Of a stretch of DNA of 64,000 nt, positions 1 to 9,119 are shown piece after piece. Both the position numbers and the translations under genes were made by a program. Origin of the DNA: Tetragonia tetragonoides (Eukaryota; Streptophyta; Magnoliopsida; Caryophyllales; Aizoaceae). The first letter of the stretch is position 1. The number at the start of each line of letters is the position of its first letter. Below the pieces are notes generated by a model. That model was not told where the DNA came from and ran no database searches. It saw only the letters and a list, made by a program, of their open reading frames with translations. The stretch covers positions 15,874,001-15,938,000 of the forward strand of contig CM076141.1 of the NCBI GenBank assembly GCA_038025085.1, given 5' to 3'.

Positions 1-53
1 TTGCCACTACCTTCAACTTTGGCTTAACCACGACTCCTTTGTAGGTAATCCTC

Positions 54-461
54 CTACCCTTCGATCCACGCAGCGACTTGGCTAACCCTATACTTGGCTA
101 ACCAATCCATTCCCAAAATCACGTCAAAATCCTTCAAATCCATCTGAATCAAATCCGTAGGCAAATCGGAACCAGCTATCCTAATCGGATACTTTTCATA
201 CAACCCTTTACAATTAACAATCGTTCCATCTGGCATCCTAATATTTGCACTATACACAAAACTAGGCTCTAAACCTATCTTAGATGCAAAGCTCTTAGAA
301 AGAACAGAGTGTGTTGCACCACTATCAAACAAAACAAAAGCAGGTTGAGCGTTAACGAGAAAAGTACCAGCGATCACATTCGGGTTCGCCTCAGCTTCAT
401 TGCGGTTCAACACATAAACCCTTCCATTCACCCCCCTATTGTTGTTGTTGTTGTTCTGCAC
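54..461 (-). pseudogene. Gypsy aspartic protease segment, broken
   Basis: Retropepsin-like protease of the gypsy element, which in the family cleaves the Gag-Pol polyprotein. The sequence shows the catalytic DSGATHS motif near the start and the second family motif VILGMDWL about 60 residues later. It lies in the same reading frame as the upstream Gag and is separated from it only by a TAG at 621-623 and a poly-Asn-rich linker. Near the left end the frame ends at a TAG (54-56), but homology continues in another frame (RITYKGVVVKPKLKVVA, positions 1-52), so a frameshift lies roughly in 58-85. The rest of Pol is outside the window. Confidence 0.85.
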
Positions 462-620
462 GGGGTTGGCAGGTGCTGGAAGTAGTGCTTGATTATTTGC
501 AGCAGGAGCAGCAGTATTTTTGCGGTTGTTGTTGTTGTAACCCCCATTTTCACGGTAGTTACCACCATTTCCGCGATTCGCATTTCCAGTTTCACCACGA
601 TTGTAGTTGTTATCGCGGTT

Positions 621-1571
621 CTAACCATTCTCGTTCCTTCCACGACTCCAGCATTCAGAAGCTTTGTGACCAGGCTTGTTGCACTCGTAGCATTGAAGTA
701 CATCGCCACGACAGTTCTTGCCAGGATGCGTCTTGTTGCAGCGACTACAAGGCGTATTCCTCCTAGCTAAGATCGTAGCTCTATGACTATTCGAGTCACG
801 ATTCCTGTTCCCGTTGTGGTTCTGACCACCTTGGTTGTTGTGATTGCCGTTGTTCGGCCTTGGCCTCTTATCTACGCCGCCTGACTGGGAAGAATTCCCT
901 TCGTCACGTTTATGCTTTCCGAGCAACGAATCACGACGATCCACAGCACGCTCTTGGTTCAAGGCTTTCTCATACGCTCCCTGGAACGTTAGCGAGTTTC
1001 CCATAACAAAACGCTGTATGTCCCACTTCAAACCATCCTCGAACCTCTCGACCCGTTCAGCTTCGGTCGTCACCAAGTTAGGTGCAAAAGCAGCAAGCTC
1101 GTTGAACTTTGTTGCGTACTCAGCTACAGATAGCTTTCCTTGATAGATGTTCTCGAATTCCCGTTGCTTCTGGCGACGGACAGCTCTTCGATAGAACCGT
1201 TCACGAATAGACTCTTTGAACTCGGTCCACCCATATTCCTCAATGGTGAGTAGATCAGTGCCCACATCGTTCCACCACTTGTTAGCCTCACCCTTCAGGT
1301 AGTACGTAGCGGTGTTGACCTTCATGTTGTTGGGCCGATTAGTCGCCCTAAACAACTTCTCAAACTCAGTAATCCAGTTCTCAAGCTTGGTGGGCTCAGA
1401 GCCACCCTCAAACGTCGGAGGTTTGAGTGCATCGAAATCCCTAAAGTTGCGCGTCTCAGGGTTCTGCGCGTTGTGATCTTGCTCTTGGCGCTCTAGCTGG
1501 CGCGTGATGTGCTCGACCACGTTGGTAAGACCTACTTCTAGTCTTGCGAGTCGATCGTTGGTTGCCATCAT
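621..1571 (-). CDS. Gypsy Gag polyprotein, terminated by in-frame TAG
   Basis: Nucleocapsid/capsid protein of the LTR retrotransposon, 316 residues. Residues about 50-215 form a retrotransposon Gag domain (FEKLF, YYLKGEANKWW, FYRRAVRRQKQREFENIYQG and a hydrophobic helix FNELAAFAP). The C-terminal third is basic and Asn/Gly-rich, then has a CxxC pair (CSRCNK) and a canonical CCHC zinc knuckle, CYECNKPGHKASEC, for RNA binding. The start is the first Met after a leader with stops. The TAG at 621-623 lies in frame with the protease downstream; it may be a degenerative nonsense change, and programmed readthrough cannot be excluded from one copy. Confidence 0.85.
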   Translation of the reverse strand: MMATNDRLARLEVGLTNVVEHITRQLERQEQDHNAQNPETRNFRDFDALKPPTFEGGSEPTKLENWITEFEKLFRATNRPNNMKVNTATYYLKGEANKWWNDVGTDLLTIEEYGWTEFKESIRERFYRRAVRRQKQREFENIYQGKLSVAEYATKFNELAAFAPNLVTTEAERVERFEDGLKWDIQRFVMGNSLTFQGAYEKALNQERAVDRRDSLLGKHKRDEGNSSQSGGVDKRPRPNNGNHNNQGGQNHNGNRNRDSNSHRATILARRNTPCSRCNKTHPGKNCRGDVLQCYECNKPGHKASECWSRGRNENG

Positions 1572-2258
1572 AACAAATCTGAGACATAAAAGAGCAATGG
1601 TTGATCACCATTTCAGCAGAGTTGGCACATTTGACCCAAATCGAGGTCTAATTAAGAGAGATAGGTTATAATTGAAACCTTTATCTTGACATTTAGCAAA
1701 TAGCATATAAGTTCCAATGATCGACCTTACATTGTAGGTCTAAGCAACATACTTGCTTTGAATGTTCTCAGTTCCAATGCATAATAGTTCGATATGCAAT
1801 AACAAAGTAGACACATTGGTCTCACACGATTGATAAGCAATGACATTCACAATTCACACATCAAGACTCCATACTATTTTAGTAGGGCAATAAACAATGG
1901 CATTTGATTACATACAATACATGCTTAGCCTTTGGCTCACAATTGATATGATGATGCTCAATGAAAATTTTGCCATAACTCCGACATGGATTTCCCATCA
2001 TGTCTAGGCTATACGAGATAGCATTATGAAGTTATGAGTCAACCATGCAATTATGTGATAAAACGATCATATAGAACAATTTCTCAACGATATCATATAA
2101 TCAAATGAAATAGTCTTGCAATGAGACAAATTGCAAGTAAATAGTAGTCATAAATATTTGTTGCCTATGCAACTACACCAACATCAAAATTGACCACGTA
2201 GGGCCATCACAATAGCTAAAGTTCAATAAAACTCAAGTAAAACTACTAAGGCAATAAT
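1572..2258 (-). other. Gypsy leader between the extra ORF and gag
   Basis: About 690 bp without a supported ORF on either strand. It is AT-rich internal leader sequence of the gypsy element, between the stop of the upstream ORF and the Gag start codon. I see no gene, tandem repeat or second element in it. Confidence 0.5.
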
Positions 2259-3182
2259 CTAGTTCCACTTGACACTAGCACACATCTTCTTCGCGCTAGG
2301 GGACTCGTCATGATCGTCCTTCCTCCTAGGCTTCACCTCCTTGCAGGGAGTGTATGGATAAGCATATCCACGGAATTTCTGGGGCATGAAACGCTTCCTA
2401 AAATCATCTGCATGGTTGCGCTTCTTGGTCCAGCAGTACTCGCACATACCTTTCGGCGCAGGCACTAGCACGTGGTTCACCTTCCACTCGAACTCGGATA
2501 GGCATAACTCAGCTGCGACGCCTCTAAAGCAAAGAGAACATCTCGTACCTTCACCGTAGTTCTTCTCGTGCAGATGTCCACTCTTGGAGACTATGTCGTC
2601 GTACTTCTCTTTGAGTCTCATCCAAGGATGGATGTTAGGCAGACCAGCCAGCAGTAGCTCTACCAATAAGCCTTCATGTAGACTCGTGCGATTCTCGTAC
2701 TGATAACGCTCGATCGTAGTGTAACCACGTCGTATATAGATACGTATATCCTCCAGCTCAGCATCAGTAGGAAAGAACGGCTCCACAGGAGGAGACCAAT
2801 TTGCAGCAGGAGTAGGTGCAGCAATAGGTGCAGGAGTAGGCGCGATGTTGTTGTCACTCTCGGCACTAGTATCTTCCAATTCCGGCATGTCATCATGCTC
2901 TCCCGGCGCTGTATGTTCGGAGGGATCTTCCTTTTCCTCCACGCATGCAGCAGGTGCGGCAACTGGGGCAGGTACAGACGCGGCTATAGGCGCGGGAATT
3001 GGCGCGGGGCGTGCGGCCTCGTCGCATGCGGCAATTGTGTGCTCGGCGCGGTCTTGAGCGGGTTCGTGGCGTACGTTCGCGTCGTTTCCTGTCGACTTGC
3101 TATCCGATGAAGCTACATATTCTGCAGATGGTGCACGATGGGCTAGGGCGCGTGTCCGTTGGTGTGCGGTCGTCATTCGCAC
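2259..3182 (-). CDS. Extra ORF upstream of gag in gypsy element, function unknown
   Basis: Uninterrupted 307-residue ORF in sense with gag, starting about 200 bp inside the primer-binding site. Three regions are visible: a charged, low-complexity N-terminus (residues 1-80); an Ala/Pro-rich stretch with repeated APIAA/PAPVA units, broken by an acidic patch (about 60-130); and a denser C-terminal domain (about 130-290). The C-terminal domain has a four-cysteine pattern, C215-x2-C218 and C247-x2-C250 (CSLC, CEYC), that could bind one zinc, followed by a basic tail. It is not Gag, protease, reverse transcriptase, RNase H, integrase or chromodomain. Ogre/Tat-type gypsy elements are known to carry an ORF before gag, but the Gag here looks Tekay-like. 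The function is unknown; RNA binding or a transcriptional role is only a guess. Confidence 0.7.
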   Translation of the reverse strand: MRMTTAHQRTRALAHRAPSAEYVASSDSKSTGNDANVRHEPAQDRAEHTIAACDEAARPAPIPAPIAASVPAPVAAPAACVEEKEDPSEHTAPGEHDDMPELEDTSAESDNNIAPTPAPIAAPTPAANWSPPVEPFFPTDAELEDIRIYIRRGYTTIERYQYENRTSLHEGLLVELLLAGLPNIHPWMRLKEKYDDIVSKSGHLHEKNYGEGTRCSLCFRGVAAELCLSEFEWKVNHVLVPAPKGMCEYCWTKKRNHADDFRKRFMPQKFRGYAYPYTPCKEVKPRRKDDHDESPSAKKMCASVKWN

Positions 3183-3382
3183 GGTCTTTCTTGTCCTTAC
3201 CGTCTACAGGTAGACAATCAAACAATGAGAACATTATAAATCACAAGCAAAGTGATTTCAAATAATTCCTATCTTCTAGGACTACTACGCTCAACGACTT
3301 TAAATTATATTTTATTTTCCTCAAAATGAAACTAATCTTTATTAATTCATTAATTAATCTTAAGCAACCTTTTTAAACCTAG

Positions 3383-3395
3383 GGCTCTGATACCA
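3383..3395 (-). promoter_or_regulatory. Primer-binding site, tRNA-Met(initiator) type
   Basis: On the minus strand this reads TGGTATCAGAGCC, complementary to the 3' end of plant initiator tRNA-Met and standard for priming reverse transcription of gypsy and copia elements. It is separated from the LTR end by two bases, which fixes the inner LTR border. Confidence 0.9.
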
Positions 3396-5317
3396 TTTGT
3401 AACACCCCCGAATTCGCAACGATTTCCTGGGAACTATCGACGTCGTTGTGCACGACTCGACACCGCTAAACCGTCCCGAACCCGGGGGGATGTCACTGCA
3501 ACATTTATCACTAAGGAGTAAAAGCTAAGCAGAAAGAAAGACTAGGCATCAAAAGGAGCTTACTAAGGAACTAAACAAACTAAACAGTTAATATCAGAAT
3601 TGTCTATATAGTGAGCTAAAAACCATTAAACCAAATTTATTACAACTTGCCTTCAAAGGGCTAAATCCCAACGATCTAAACTGAACAGAAACAGTTCTAA
3701 AAACCGACACCAACTCTACCTTCCAAGCTGTACGTCCTCAATCAACTAAACATGCACTTTGGTTTCCGTGACGGAAACAAAATACAGAAGAAAAGAAAAG
3801 AGACAAAAGAGAAACAAAAATCAGATAAACTGAATAAACGTCATCTGTACCCAGTAAAATATTTCGCAAACCTTACCTGAGGTTTTAGAAGAATCATTGA
3901 AATTCATTTGCATACGCACATAACCATATAATCAAGCATACGTACAACGACATTCTTTTACATACAATTCTTGTATAGTGATCATACAAAATACGACATA
4001 GACAATCCATCTTGATTAGAGAGATGTAAGAAAGCGAATAGAACAGCGATTACCCATACTGTTCATCGAAGATACAATCACGCCATGGACTTAATGACTC
4101 TAGTGTGCACACTACCTCTAGTACAATTACACGAGCCTAGAGGACTTATTAAATGGGGAATGATCCGTCCCAGACACACTACGAGGTGTCCATAAGTAAC
4201 TTGGGAATCACTCGTCCCTTGAACTACACCATCAGGTGCAATCCCGATTGCTCGACTACTCCTAGGGATCCATTAGGAGTCTTACTCTCATTTAATTCAA
4301 TTCACATAATTTGCATTGGTTGACATAAGTGGTACTACGAGACCACGACTTACTAATTCATTTCATGCTCTTGACAATGAATAGTAAATAACGAAGATAA
4401 TGATAATTCAATACGATGAGAATTAAACATGCTTTATTTCAATAACGATGATAATTCAATAATGATGACAAGTAATGTCTAGCACAATTTCGGCAGCACT
4501 TCGGCAGGGTAATATGATATCCAAAAATTCACAAATCACCAGAGACATTCAAAGACAATATATAGGTGCTCACTAGCACTCAGTAATACCCATAGCAATT
4601 AGCATATAATTAATAGCATAATAATATTAATAATTCGCTATTCAACAATTGTCCAATAATAATCATATGGACTAATTAATTCCCAAAATATGCTAACATC
4701 AACATGCTAATTATAACTCATATTTACAGCAGTGAATCATGCTTAATAACTTCATAATAACGATGATATAATTTAATCATGCTTTGCAAATTAAATTCAC
4801 AATAAATTCCCAATTAGCACATAACACATCAAAATAGTATTGATGGGGCTTTGAAAGAAGGTAGGCATGAGCCCTTACCACTAATACGCTACCAAAAGTA
4901 AGTATGCTCCAACCAATCGACAATAATCACGCTTGCTCGTTAGGTCCTAATTAAAAATAATTACCGAATCAGTATTAATTAAATACGAAAATACAAACAG
5001 TAACGAAACCTCAATATGATATTTTTATTAAATTCCTTCATTTATTTTAATCAATCTAGGCTTTTGAAAATCCGAATTCCGATTCCGAATGAGTGCAGAA
5101 AAATAAAAACATTAAATCAAAAATACTGAAAATCGAATTAATAATTACGAAAAATATAAAAACGAAACCCTAACTTTAAAACTAGGTCTAGGTCACGGGT
5201 ACCCATGCATGGGACCCATAACCCGACCCAACACCACCACCACCACCCACAGGCCACCATGGCCGGTGGTGGTGGTCGCCGGAGGTTCGGCGAAGAGAGG
5301 AGAGAGAAACGCGAAAA

Positions 5318-6604
5318 CACTACAAAAAAATGCCTGAATTGCGACCGACAAAATCAATCGCAAATGGGTGAAAATCGGTCGCTAAACACCCTTAGCGACC
5401 GATTAGCGACTGAATTTTGTCAGTCGCTAAAAACCTTGTCGCTAAAATAAAATCAGTCGCTATGTCAGTCGCAAACAGTTAGCGACCGAAATGCTTCGGT
5501 CGCTAAAGTTGATTTTGGTTAAAAAAAAATCCAGATTAGCAGCCAAACAATTAGCTGCTAATCTGGAAGTAAAAGTAATTGAGCAAAAAATGCACTTCTC
5601 CGGCCACCCTCCCATACATCCAATTACTCCACAACATATACCAGAACATAATAAGTCCACAAATATATCAGAATAATAACTTCACCATAGTTTAACCACA
5701 AAAGAAAAACAGGTCTAGTTCCAAAAGACAAAAGACTTGCAAAATACTTGAATAATTCATCTACAAAAACTAAAAAAATCCAAACAAAAAAATTAATGTA
5801 CATCGAGGATCTATATAAACCCATTATTTAACTAAAAAAAATTGAACATATATAAACCAAAATAAAGATGGGAGCCATCGACAATGAAATTCTACACTAA
5901 CAAAACCAAACTCACCTGTCAAAAAAAAATCAAAATTTTACAGATAAATCAAACCTCATAAAACTCAAATCCTACATCTAGACTTTGAGGCGCCGACAAC
6001 AAATTTCTTGAGGAAGAACAGCCAATTGGTTCACCGTCGAGATCTGAACCGTTTGATGAGAGAGATGGTAACCGTCGTTTTCTTCGACTCTTCACTCGTT
6101 TTGAGAGGCCATTGATGATGGAGAAAGAAAAAGAGTTTCATGGTCGCGCGATTATAGATAGACAAGATAATGAGAGATTACATCTGACAAGAGAGAGAGA
6201 TGGTGAAGGAAATATGGAAGTTGCAGGTGAGTGGTGGAGAAGGAAGGGTGAGATAAGGGATGGAGAAGGGAAGGTGAGATAAGAGATGGAGAAAGGAAGG
6301 TGAGAGAACAGATGGAGAAAGAAGAAGGAAGGTGAGAGAAGAAATGAATAATGTTGATTAGAGGCAGAGGATAGGAGAAAGAGTGAGGGGGCGGGCTGGG
6401 GTTAATAGGTATATTTATATTTAGGGTTATAAGTGTTTAAAAAAAAATGTAAAAACAAGATGGAAATACTCGTAAGCTACAAGTCGCCAAAGTAGCGACT
6501 GAATTAGCGACCGAAGCCCAAGTCGGTCGCTAATTTTAACCAATTGCGACTGACTTGACTTCAGTCGCTAATTTCAGTAGCAAACTAGCGGTTTTTTTGT
6601 AGTG
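5318..6604. mobile_element. Non-autonomous CACTA element inserted in the LTR
   Basis: Ends are CACTACAAAAAAATG on the left and the inverted TTTTTTTGTAGTG on the right. The element is flanked on both sides by AAA (5315-5317 and 6605-6607), matching the 3-bp duplication made by CACTA transposases. Both ends carry the subterminal repeats typical of the superfamily: at least ten copies of AGCGACYGA or its complement TCRGTCGCT in 5335-5515 and six in 6483-6575. No transposase ORF is visible, so it must depend on an autonomous partner. A perfect 13-bp hairpin (5531-5543 with 5554-5566, 10-nt loop) lies just inside the left repeats. The middle (5990-6400) is purine-rich and unrecognised. Confidence 0.9.
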
Positions 6605-6788
6605 AAAGAGAGAGAACGAGAGAGAGAACGAGAGAATGGGGGAGAGAGAAGAGGAGAGGGAGTAGGGGGCTCGGTCTCCGAGCCTGAGCCATCACCGGCG
6701 ACCACCCAGGCGCGGCCTGGTGATGCCGTGGTGGTTCAGGTGGCGCAACGGCCCAAAACAGGGGAGAGGGGAGAGGAGTGCGAGCGAA

Positions 6789-6831
<43 letters not shown>

Positions 6832-6902
6832 AGGGGTTACCGGAAGTGAGGGAGGCCGGTGGGCAGACCGAGGAGAGAGAGAGAGAGAGCCGGTAAGGAG
6901 AG

Positions 6903-6907
<5 letters not shown>

Positions 6908-6980
<73 letters not shown>
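6908..6980. repeat. (GA)n microsatellite
   Basis: Almost pure GA dinucleotide tract, with shorter GA runs from about 6605 onward. It generates long spurious Arg-Glu or Ser-Leu ORFs in several frames that are not genes. Confidence 0.95.
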
Positions 6981-6985
<5 letters not shown>

Positions 6986-7332
6986 TGAGGCTTTTGGCTC
7001 AGTTTGCAAAACTGATCAACTGTCTCACATTTTCCTTATATAGGCCCTCAGTCAACCCAAATCAAATACTACTAGGTTTAGGAATTAATTGAATAATTTT
7101 CTGATTTACAAAGCTAATTAAAACTAATTAAAACAATATGAATAATTCTTATTCATATAATAATAATTAATATTATTATGGCTTTAATTGAATAAATCGA
7201 ATCCTTAAATGAATATACGATTTAATCTCCGAAACTATTTATAATCCATTTATAATACGATTTAACTTCCGAACTATTTATAAATCATTTATAAATCGAT
7301 ATAATAATTATAGAAACTATTGGGGTATCACA

Positions 7333-8625
7333 GTAAGGAGTTGCAAAGTCTCATATTACAGCTCACGAGAGAAAGAACCCTATTCATGGATTTTGCTTTT
7401 TCATCTGATTGTGACACCCTTTAAATCCATACGAGTAAGGAGTTTTTCGCGTCTCGAATTATAGACCAAGAGAGAAGGCACCATGCAAGTGGTACTTATA
7501 ATGTGTTAATTGTTGCTTTCTTTAACTTTATTCGGGTTGAAACCCTTTAAGGTAGAATATGATAAAGTTCAAGGTGCTTGACCCGCATCTTTTGATGTGC
7601 TGTATTTTTTATTTTTATTGAGTGATGAAAATTTCATAATGATGAGACTTGAATGGTTTTTAGTTGCGGTGATTCGTGATCCTTGATATGACTTGGGTTC
7701 CTTTTAATTGAAGGATGCCATGAGCATGGGTATATTGTTTATTCGAGTTGAGAAATGAAGAAAAGAAAGTTATGCTGTTGATGCTATTTTGAATGATGTG
7801 AACCATGATGTTCAATGACTATGTATGACAATGTGGTTATTGATATGGAATCTTGATTTGTGAGGCAATGATATGGCAATTAGAGAATAAGTGAATCTTA
7901 TAACTAGTACATTGCTTGCCCGCTTCTATTTTCTTATTGTATTGATTTTGATTATGTGCTTTAGTCTTTAGACAGAGATGTTAGATATGAATCAAGTATA
8001 TGTTTCTTGCAAATTGTTCTTAGTTTCGGGGACGAAACCTTCTTAAGTGGGGTGGAATGTAATGCTTTGAATTGTATTAATGCTTGTATTTGTTGTTGAT
8101 TTAAGCTTTGAGGACAACGAAACTTCTTTTAAGGGGATACCATATATTACCCCGTAAGTTATTTATTTTTGAATAATTTATTTATTTGATTATTTATGTT
8201 GGTAAAATATATTTTGATTTGTGTACTTTCTCTTAGCATAGAACACAAAAAACTAAATCTCTAGCAAACTAGTCGTAAGAGTTGACAAAACCGCGTGAAT
8301 GACTTCAAAAGCTTGATTTGAAGCTTATTTGTAGACTGTAGCTGCAAACATTATTCATGTAATTTTACACTTAAATGGATGCAAATACAGCATTTATGTG
8401 GCTGTTCAGTTGTATTATAGTACGTTTGATTGTTCCATATCACACCTTTTTAGGTAAGTGATAACCCTGCAGGAGTGCTGCCAAGTATTTTTGGTATTCA
8501 GTTACAGAAGAATGATTCTGATGCTTTCATCATAATGTGACTATTAAGGACTCCTTTACTTCATTACTTGGGGAGTATTGTTGATTACAATGCAAACCAT
8601 CATTTTATTGAGTAAAGGGAGAGGT
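7333..8625 (+). other. Degenerate gypsy 3' debris, no gene
   Basis: No supported coding region. Two stretches resemble the segment that follows integrase in Del/Tekay elements: TTTCGGGGACGAAACCTTC then AAGTGGGGTGGAA (about 8024-8058), followed by TGTAATGC, a possible LTR start; and a second diverged copy, GAGGACAACGAAACTTC then TTTAAGGGGATACC (about 8110-8145). They would be polypurine tracts of old plus-strand copies. The rest is AT-rich and unrecognised. Confidence 0.4.
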
Positions 8626-8629
8626 GGGA

Positions 8630-8700
8630 ATAACGCCGATCTTGGCTCTTTGTGGACCCTAGGGCGAAGCAAACAAAATGGGCTCCTTAAGACGACAATA
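8630..8700 (-). repeat. Probable degenerate 3' terminus of the hAT element
   Basis: The stretch CGCCGATCTTGGCTCTTTG then GGACCCTAGGGCGAAG resembles the GC-rich, GGCCC-containing end common in plant hAT/ZMYM-type elements. It lies downstream of the transposase reading frame, as expected for the 3' end. The matching 5' end was not found near 11630-12700, so the call is tentative. Confidence 0.4.
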
Positions 8701-9119
8701 TTTTTTAAAAAAAAAAACGAAACTTTATTAATCAACAAATATTCGTCAATACAAGCTGAAAATTGTTTCAACACTAACTCAAATACAAAAAGGAGATTTA
8801 AAGCCTTAAGTCTACACAATGCAGTCCAATATATATCAATAATAGTCACTCCAACAACATAAGCAACTTGTAGTATCATCATAAGCCGTAAGCAAAATGA
8901 ACCCAATCAACATAATATGAGCAGCAGCTAGCTCGAGCAGGCGACAACAACTAGCATTGCAGAACCAAATGAACAAGATGAACACGACAATCAACAGGAA
9001 CAAACACCATCGACAATCAAATGAACAACAATCAACAAGAACAAACACGGCACATCATCAACAAACATCCATCCGGAATCCTGTAAAATACAAGCAAACA
9101 AAAATCATGATCATGAAAT

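Larger units (their letters stand above)
1..7332 (-). mobile_element. Ty3/gypsy LTR retrotransposon (Tekay/Del-like), 5' half, truncated by window edge
   Basis: Reading on the minus strand, the order is LTR (7332-3398), tRNA-Met primer-binding site (3395-3383), an extra ORF (3182-2259), gag (1571-621), then the protease region running off the left edge. The LTR outer end reads TGTGATACCCC and the inner end GGGGGTGTTACA, an imperfect inverted repeat. The five bases beyond the outer end are GTAAG; the partner end lies outside the window, so the target-site duplication cannot be checked. The Gag and zinc-knuckle layout resembles the Del/Tekay branch of chromoviruses; that assignment is inferred because reverse transcriptase and chromodomain are not in view. 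In-frame stop and frameshift lesions in gag-protease suggest this copy is dead. Confidence 0.85.
3398..7332 (-). repeat. 5' LTR of the gypsy element (about 3.9 kb, with CACTA insert)
   Basis: On the plus strand it runs from TGTAACACCCCCG to GGGGTATCACA, so in element orientation it starts TGTGATACCCC and ends GGGTGTTACA, next to the primer-binding site. The length is 3935 bp including a 1287-bp CACTA element (5318-6604), leaving about 2.65 kb of LTR proper. The region holds several short AT-rich direct and inverted stretches and a long GA tract (6908-6980). The second LTR is outside the window, so identity and age cannot be judged. Confidence 0.8.

Noticed and set aside
428..770. Short ORFs over the Gag linker on both strands
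   Set aside because: Caused by Asn/Gly-rich low-complexity coding of the gag-protease linker.
2845..3265. Plus-strand ORFs opposite the pre-gag ORF
   Set aside because: Shadows of the GC-rich Ala/Pro coding region on the minus strand; no family signature.
6602..7092. Long Arg-Glu and Ser-Leu ORFs
   Set aside because: They are translations of the GA microsatellite in several frames.
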